Shown piece after piece: positions 14,000 to 17,327 of a stretch of 17,327 nucleotides of DNA. Positions within the stretch are counted from its first letter, which is position 1, and each line of letters opens with the position of its first letter. This stretch comes from JADJXV01 sp964527785 (GTDB lineage: Bacteria > Bacteroidota > Ignavibacteria > Kapaibacteriales > UBA961): NCBI GenBank assembly GCA_964527785.1, contig CAZGNO010000076.1, forward strand, positions 1 through 17,327, given 5' to 3'. The notes beneath the pieces are model-generated. The model searched no databases. It had not been told where the DNA came from and saw only the letters and a list, made by a program, of their open reading frames with translations. Position numbers and translations under genes: made by a program.

Positions 14000-14173
14000 T
14001 AAGTAAAAGGACACAATTATTGTACATAAACAGTATAAATAATTTGGTAAGTAATTGAACCCTTCAATGAACTCAGGGTGACATAACTTGATTGTCATGT
14101 TGAGTTTGTCGAAACATCTAAATATTTACCATTTTTAAAGCTGTAATTTTTGCTAAATCTGTCCTACTACTTA
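14000..14173. mobile_element. MITE-like element C, diverged copy of element B
   Basis: The outer ends TAAGTAAAAGGACA (14000-14013) and TGTCCTACTACTTA (14160-14173) are inverted copies matching at 12 of 14. The inner core 14045-14131 aligns along its length with 1266-1353: it opens with TGGTAAGTAATTGAAC, closes with a TTTACCA end, has the central CTCAGGGTGAC / GTCATGTTGAG hairpin, and carries GTCGAAACATCTAA where B has GTCGAAGCATCTAA. Spacing between core and ends is similar to B. It has no ORF. It sits between hldE-C and rsmB on the same strand and may end the upstream transcript or split the two units. Confidence 0.7.
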
Positions 14174-14177
14174 ATCA

Positions 14178-14202
14178 TACTTCTCAGGTATTTCGAGAAG
14201 TA
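14178..14202. repeat. Hairpin between element C and rsmB
   Basis: TACTTCTC (14178-14185) and GAGAAGTA (14195-14202) form a perfect 8-bp stem with a 9-nt loop, just outside element C and about 65 nt beyond the rsmB stop. On the plus strand a T6 run follows at 14215-14220; on the minus strand, where the genes lie, there is none. It could be a 3'-end structure of rsmB. The rest of the gap shows nothing recognisable. Confidence 0.35.
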
Positions 14203-14267
14203 CAATCTAACACTTTTTTATCTTTTTGTAAGGTAAGAATTGGCGAATATATAATACGTCCTATCCT

Positions 14268-15509
14268 TCAAGGGTTTTTTGCAGTGTTTTGTACTTGAAC
14301 AGGTTCATTCCGTTTAAACAATGCCAAATAAAACCCGTCAAACCCATCAGTAGCAGGGCTAAATCTGCGTTCCGATTCAAGCCGCCATTCAGGATGACTT
14401 TCTACAAATGTACGTGCTTGCGCTTCACCTTCCGATGGAAGGATGCTGCATACAGAATAGACAAGCGTTCCTGTTTGCTTGGTCATCCGGGAATAGGAAA
14501 CAAGTAAATCCTGCTGCTGTTTGTGCAGTGATTCCACTTGCTCAGGTTTCAAACTATACTTCGCTTCGGGATTACGGCGCAGAACGCCTAAACCCGTACA
14601 TGGAGCGTCAATCAATACTATATCCGCACTTTCTTTGAGCCGTTTAATAGTTTTGGTGGAGGTTATCTGACGCGGTTCGATAATCGAAACTCCTGCCCGT
14701 GCAGCTCTCTCTCGCAATGCCTCAAGTTTTTTCTCGGAAGTATCCAGAGCAATTATTTTCCCTTTGTTATTCATGATTTGTGCGAGTTGCAAGGTTTTTC
14801 CTCCGGCTCCGGCACAGGCATCAATCACCCTCATTTTTGGTTTTACCCCGGTAAGCGGAGCTATCATTTGCGAATTTGCATCTTGCATCTCAAAATGACC
14901 GTCTTGGAATTCATTTGTTTTGAAAATTCCTGCCGACGAACCTAAAATAATACCGCACTCAAGATCAACAAGCGGCTTTGCTTCAATACGCATCGTCTTA
15001 AAATTACGAAGTAACTCCTGACGAGTTGTTTTGAGCAGATTTGTACGGATAACAGGTTGAGCGGCAGTATGCAGAGCCGCAATTTCACGTGTCCATGCTT
15101 CTTCGCCCAGTTCACTTGCTCCGAGTGTATCTAGCCAGTCGGGAATTGAATACCGCATCGCACGGTTTTTGGAAAGTTCCTCTGCCCGTGCTTGCATTGC
15201 CTCGAAGTGTTCAGGAATAACATTAGAATTCGCAGGGTAATTCCGCAGGGCAAGCCATGCTGTAAATACATACGAATTAAAGCCGGGTGTTTGGGCAATC
15301 GCTTGAAGCAATCGCAAATTCCTGAGCATATCGTAGAGCGTTACAACGAGAAATTCCTTTTCGATACTCGACATATCATTGGTTCTAAGCAGCGTTTGAA
15401 GCTCTTTGTCAGCATGACGGTGCGTTGTAATAATACTGTCCAATGCCTCGATCAGCATTTCGGAAATCAATATCAGGCGTTCGGGGTCTAAGGCGTTTGG
15501 ATGTACCAT
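14268..15509 (-). CDS. rsmB: RsmB/NOP family rRNA (cytosine-5)-methyltransferase
   Basis: A 413-residue SAM-dependent RNA methyltransferase of the RsmB/NOP2/NSUN family. RsmB methylates C967 of 16S rRNA in E. coli; the exact target here is inferred. The N-terminal half (about 1-150) is helical, in the position of the NusB-like domain of RsmB. Next come a pre-catalytic segment (PVIRTNLLKT) and the Rossmann domain with motif I DACAGAGGKT (230-239), IIALDTSEKKL (252-262), motif IV DAPCTGLGVLRRNPE (301-315, Cys304 for product release) and motif VI YSVCSI (351-356, nucleophile Cys354). Both cysteines of the two-cysteine mechanism are present. Length suits RsmB (about 430). It lies at the downstream end of the minus-strand cluster, 86 nt after the S4 gene, with a palindrome in that gap. 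Confidence 0.88.
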   Translation of the reverse strand: MVHPNALDPERLILISEMLIEALDSIITTHRHADKELQTLLRTNDMSSIEKEFLVVTLYDMLRNLRLLQAIAQTPGFNSYVFTAWLALRNYPANSNVIPEHFEAMQARAEELSKNRAMRYSIPDWLDTLGASELGEEAWTREIAALHTAAQPVIRTNLLKTTRQELLRNFKTMRIEAKPLVDLECGIILGSSAGIFKTNEFQDGHFEMQDANSQMIAPLTGVKPKMRVIDACAGAGGKTLQLAQIMNNKGKIIALDTSEKKLEALRERAARAGVSIIEPRQITSTKTIKRLKESADIVLIDAPCTGLGVLRRNPEAKYSLKPEQVESLHKQQQDLLVSYSRMTKQTGTLVYSVCSILPSEGEAQARTFVESHPEWRLESERRFSPATDGFDGFYLALFKRNEPVQVQNTAKNP

Positions 15510-15556
15510 TATGTAATTTGTAGCGTAAGGGAATTTATATTTTCTGATGTACAGCG

Positions 15557-15572
15557 CACGGTTTTAACCGTG
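15557..15572. repeat. Perfect palindrome CACGGTT-TT-AACCGTG
   Basis: A 7-bp perfect stem with a 2-nt loop lies in the 86-nt gap between the S4 gene and rsmB. There is no T-run on the minus strand. It could be an attenuating hairpin within the operon or a small REP-like unit similar to those around 1061-1128. Confidence 0.45.
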
Positions 15573-15595
15573 AAATCTGATTGTAATTTAAATAG

Positions 15596-15814
15596 TTAAG
15601 AGGATTGTTTCACAACCTTAACGGTTTTATTCTCAAACTCAACCACATCATCCGGTCTCGTTTTATAGCGTTTGCGTGTTTCCACCACGCCGTTTACGGT
15701 TACGTAGCCGTCGGCAATCACGAATTTTGCTTCGCCGCCGGATGCACATAAATCTGCTGCTTTGAGCAATCTGCAAAGTTCGATATACTCGTCTGTAATA
15801 GGGAATGTTGTCAT
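15596..15814 (-). CDS. Small S4-domain RNA-binding protein (YbcJ/YaaA-like)
   Basis: A 72-residue protein that is almost wholly one S4 fold: YIELCRLLKAADLCASGGEAK, then FVIADGYVTVNGVVETRKRYKTRPDDVVEF. The pattern L-x-x-A-x-x-x-x-S/G-G-G-x-A-K followed by G-x-V-x-V-N-G matches stand-alone bacterial S4 proteins of the YbcJ/YaaA type. It probably binds structured RNA, perhaps rRNA; no catalytic domain is attached. Length is normal for the group (about 70). It sits 28 nt after lptF/G and 86 nt before rsmB on the same strand, and next to an rRNA methyltransferase a ribosome-related role is plausible but inferred. No Shine-Dalgarno is visible at the ATG. Confidence 0.82.
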   Translation of the reverse strand: MTTFPITDEYIELCRLLKAADLCASGGEAKFVIADGYVTVNGVVETRKRYKTRPDDVVEFENKTVKVVKQSS

Positions 15815-15842
15815 GTTTTTGTAGGAATTTTAATTGAAAAGA

Positions 15843-16925
15843 CTACTTCGGAGTTCGGATAATATTACCGATAGCAACCATAAAGAACAGGATATTCGGC
15901 ATCCAACCCACGAGTGCGGCATCAATATCAAGCGGTGCACCGAGCGATTGACCGATTTTCGTAAATGCAAGATAGCAAAAACTTATCACCATCGCTGCTG
16001 CAATATTCACTGCCATCCCCGATTTTTTTCGGACTGATGCAAATGGTACGCCGAACAGCACCACAATCACACTCGCAAACGGGAACGCATACTGCCCGTA
16101 ATAGTCAATTAATTGAGTACGGACATCTTTGCCACCGTGAGCAAGTAAATTTATATATGAATGCAATTCATCGAAATTCATCTCGGAGGTTGAACGCTGA
16201 AGCTGCACAATTTGACTGTGAGTGAGCTTGATGTTTATTGCCCCGTTAGGTTTGCGTTTGAACGTAATTCCTTGGGGAGTATAGTTGCGTTCAATAACAT
16301 CAAACGCCTTCCATGCTGAATGTGTCGAGTCCCACTCTATGCTTGCTGCGTCAATTCTTTTCGTGAGTTGAGGTATGAACTCATTAGAATACTCTTCTAC
16401 AGCAACGCTTGTACCGGACTTTTTTGTTCCGTCGTAGAGCTGAATAATCACATTACGGAGTGGCTCGTCACGAAAATAAAGATTGTAAACGGTTTTAGAA
16501 TCAGAGCCGCGTTGCAAGTACTTACGTTCAATAGCCGCTTTCTTGCCATTGGAGACAGGAACAACCCACCCGTTAAAATAAAGCTGTCCGCAACTTAATA
16601 AAATACTCACAAAAAAAACAGGAAGCAATAACCGTTGCAAACTCATTCCGCCCGATTTCATAGCAGTAATTTCATTAGCTGTTGAAAGCCGTCCGATGGA
16701 AAACAAACTTGAAATCAGTGCAGCTACAGGGGTAAGCAGTTTGAGAATCTCCGGAAAAAAATGCAGATAGTATTCTGCTATAACCCAAACTGATGCTTTC
16801 TTATCCAGGAAATTATCCAAACTCTCCAAAAGATTAACCACAAGGAAAATCAAGCACAACGCAAACAAACTGAATATCAGCGTGGAGATGAATTGCCGAA
16901 GAATGTAGCGGTCAAGAATTGTCAT
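15843..16925 (-). CDS. LptF/LptG family permease (YjgP/YjgQ)
   Basis: A 360-residue inner-membrane subunit of the LptB2FG transporter, which extracts LPS from the inner membrane and pushes it across the periplasm. Layout is typical: three N-terminal helices (about 11-32, 60-82, 99-118), a periplasmic beta-jellyroll (about 120-265, with KTVYNLYFRDE, IIQLYDG, ITFKRKPNGAINIKLT) and three C-terminal helices (about 277-297, 306-324, 339-356). The cytoplasmic coupling-helix region reads STANEITAMKSGGMSLQRLLLP (81-102), the family pattern that contacts LptB. The start TILDRYILRQFI is the usual LptG/LptF N-terminus. Which of the two it is cannot be decided without comparison; the FASVRKKSG segment leans to LptG. 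No partner gene is adjacent. A 78-aa unknown gene lies 16 nt upstream and the S4 gene 28 nt downstream. Confidence 0.9.
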   Translation of the reverse strand: MTILDRYILRQFISTLIFSLFALCLIFLVVNLLESLDNFLDKKASVWVIAEYYLHFFPEILKLLTPVAALISSLFSIGRLSTANEITAMKSGGMSLQRLLLPVFFVSILLSCGQLYFNGWVVPVSNGKKAAIERKYLQRGSDSKTVYNLYFRDEPLRNVIIQLYDGTKKSGTSVAVEEYSNEFIPQLTKRIDAASIEWDSTHSAWKAFDVIERNYTPQGITFKRKPNGAINIKLTHSQIVQLQRSTSEMNFDELHSYINLLAHGGKDVRTQLIDYYGQYAFPFASVIVVLFGVPFASVRKKSGMAVNIAAAMVISFCYLAFTKIGQSLGAPLDIDAALVGWMPNILFFMVAIGNIIRTPK

Positions 16926-16941
16926 GCGTTAGGTGAAAGTA

Positions 16942-17178
16942 TTAAGCGATATTCTCAAACTGATAGGTTGCGATTTTCACATCGAATATATCCCCATTTT
17001 TGTAGTATGAACTATATTCGGGATGAAGTGGTTCATTCACTTTGATTTTCGCCCAACAGCCACCTTTGTACTCGATAACTTCAGCAGAATAGAGGTCTTC
17101 ACCTTCGAGTTTTAGAATGTAATTTTCGCCGACTGTAGGTTTATTTTCCTTATCAATTTTATCATGGATTCGTTTCAT
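16942..17178 (-). CDS. Hypothetical 78-residue protein upstream of lptF/G
   Basis: Not recognised. The product is small, soluble and slightly charged, with no signal peptide or membrane segment. After a lysine-rich start (KRIHDKIDKENK) it shows alternating beta-prone stretches (ENYILKLEGEDLYSAEVIEYKG, CWAKIKVNEPL, DIFDVKIATYQF) that suggest a small beta-barrel of SH3-like or OB-like type; that is only an impression from the pattern. A single Cys (CWAKI) is present. It is likely a real gene: AAGGG lies upstream of the ATG at good spacing, the protein has ordinary composition, and its stop is 16 nt from the lptF/G start on the same strand. It would be the first gene of the cluster if its promoter lies in 17179-17327, which holds no other gene. 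Confidence 0.65.
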   Translation of the reverse strand: MKRIHDKIDKENKPTVGENYILKLEGEDLYSAEVIEYKGGCWAKIKVNEPLHPEYSSYYKNGDIFDVKIATYQFENIA

Positions 17179-17327
17179 TGTGTTTCCCTTTGTGATATTG
17201 TGATACGTGTGTTTATTTCGTTGAATAATTGGTACGGAAGAAGCGTTGTTCTATTGTTATTCAGCACATTTAATTTAATAACTGATGTTACGCAAGATTA
17301 TATTGATTAGACCTTATCAACAACAAA

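Overview
The window looks like chromosomal DNA of a Gram-negative bacterium from the Bacteroidota/Chlorobiota side of the tree, for example a Kapabacteria- or Ignavibacteria-like lineage. The main evidence is a 1044-residue secreted protein with a type IX secretion (T9SS) C-terminal sorting domain. Supporting evidence is weak Shine-Dalgarno use at many genes, matches to the Bacteroidota -7 promoter motif TAnnTTTG, and an LPS-type outer membrane (a heptose-1-P adenylyltransferase and an LptF/LptG permease). No exact taxon can be fixed by eye. No tRNA, rRNA, CRISPR array, transposase or phage gene is visible.

Layout. Positions 1-260 hold three inverted-repeat structures. A minus-strand alpha/beta hydrolase follows (261-974). 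Positions 975-1654 are non-coding and carry two abutting MITE-like palindromic elements (A, about 1011-1224; B, 1221-1413). Next come a plus-strand YggS-type PLP-binding protein (1655-2374) and mscL (2495-2902). A perfect bidirectional terminator separates mscL from a minus-strand outer-membrane barrel protein (3002-3850). Divergent from that gene are a stand-alone nuoE-type subunit and a rhomboid-fold membrane protein that seems to lack its catalytic residues. Then come zapA, a probable 6S-type structured RNA (about 6119-6282) and rny. Everything from 8237 to the right edge is on the minus strand: the large T9SS glycine-rich/Ig-repeat protein; dnaG with the heptose adenylyltransferase hldE-C 10 bases upstream; a third MITE-like element (C, 14000-14173); and a tight cluster of a 78-aa unknown, lptF/G, a small S4 RNA-binding protein and an rsmB-type rRNA methyltransferase.

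How the genes fit together. The window is mostly housekeeping: replication priming (DnaG), division (ZapA), RNA turnover (RNase Y), rRNA modification (RsmB), and envelope building and protection (HldE-C, LptF/G, MscL, outer-membrane barrel, T9SS surface protein). The zapA - structured RNA - rny order suggests the RNA is 6S (ssrS), which is linked to zapA in many bacteria.

The least explained part is the intergenic repeat content. Elements A, B and C share the terminal signature TAAGTRNNRGGACA but carry two unrelated palindromic cores, as expected of non-autonomous mobile elements built from REP-like hairpins. Other points worth checking are the pseudo-rhomboid, the NuoE with no NuoF beside it, a run of eight G in the glycine-rich reading frame, and a two-codon ORF whose stop overlaps the rny start. 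Functions are inferred from motifs in the sequence; no database search was run.
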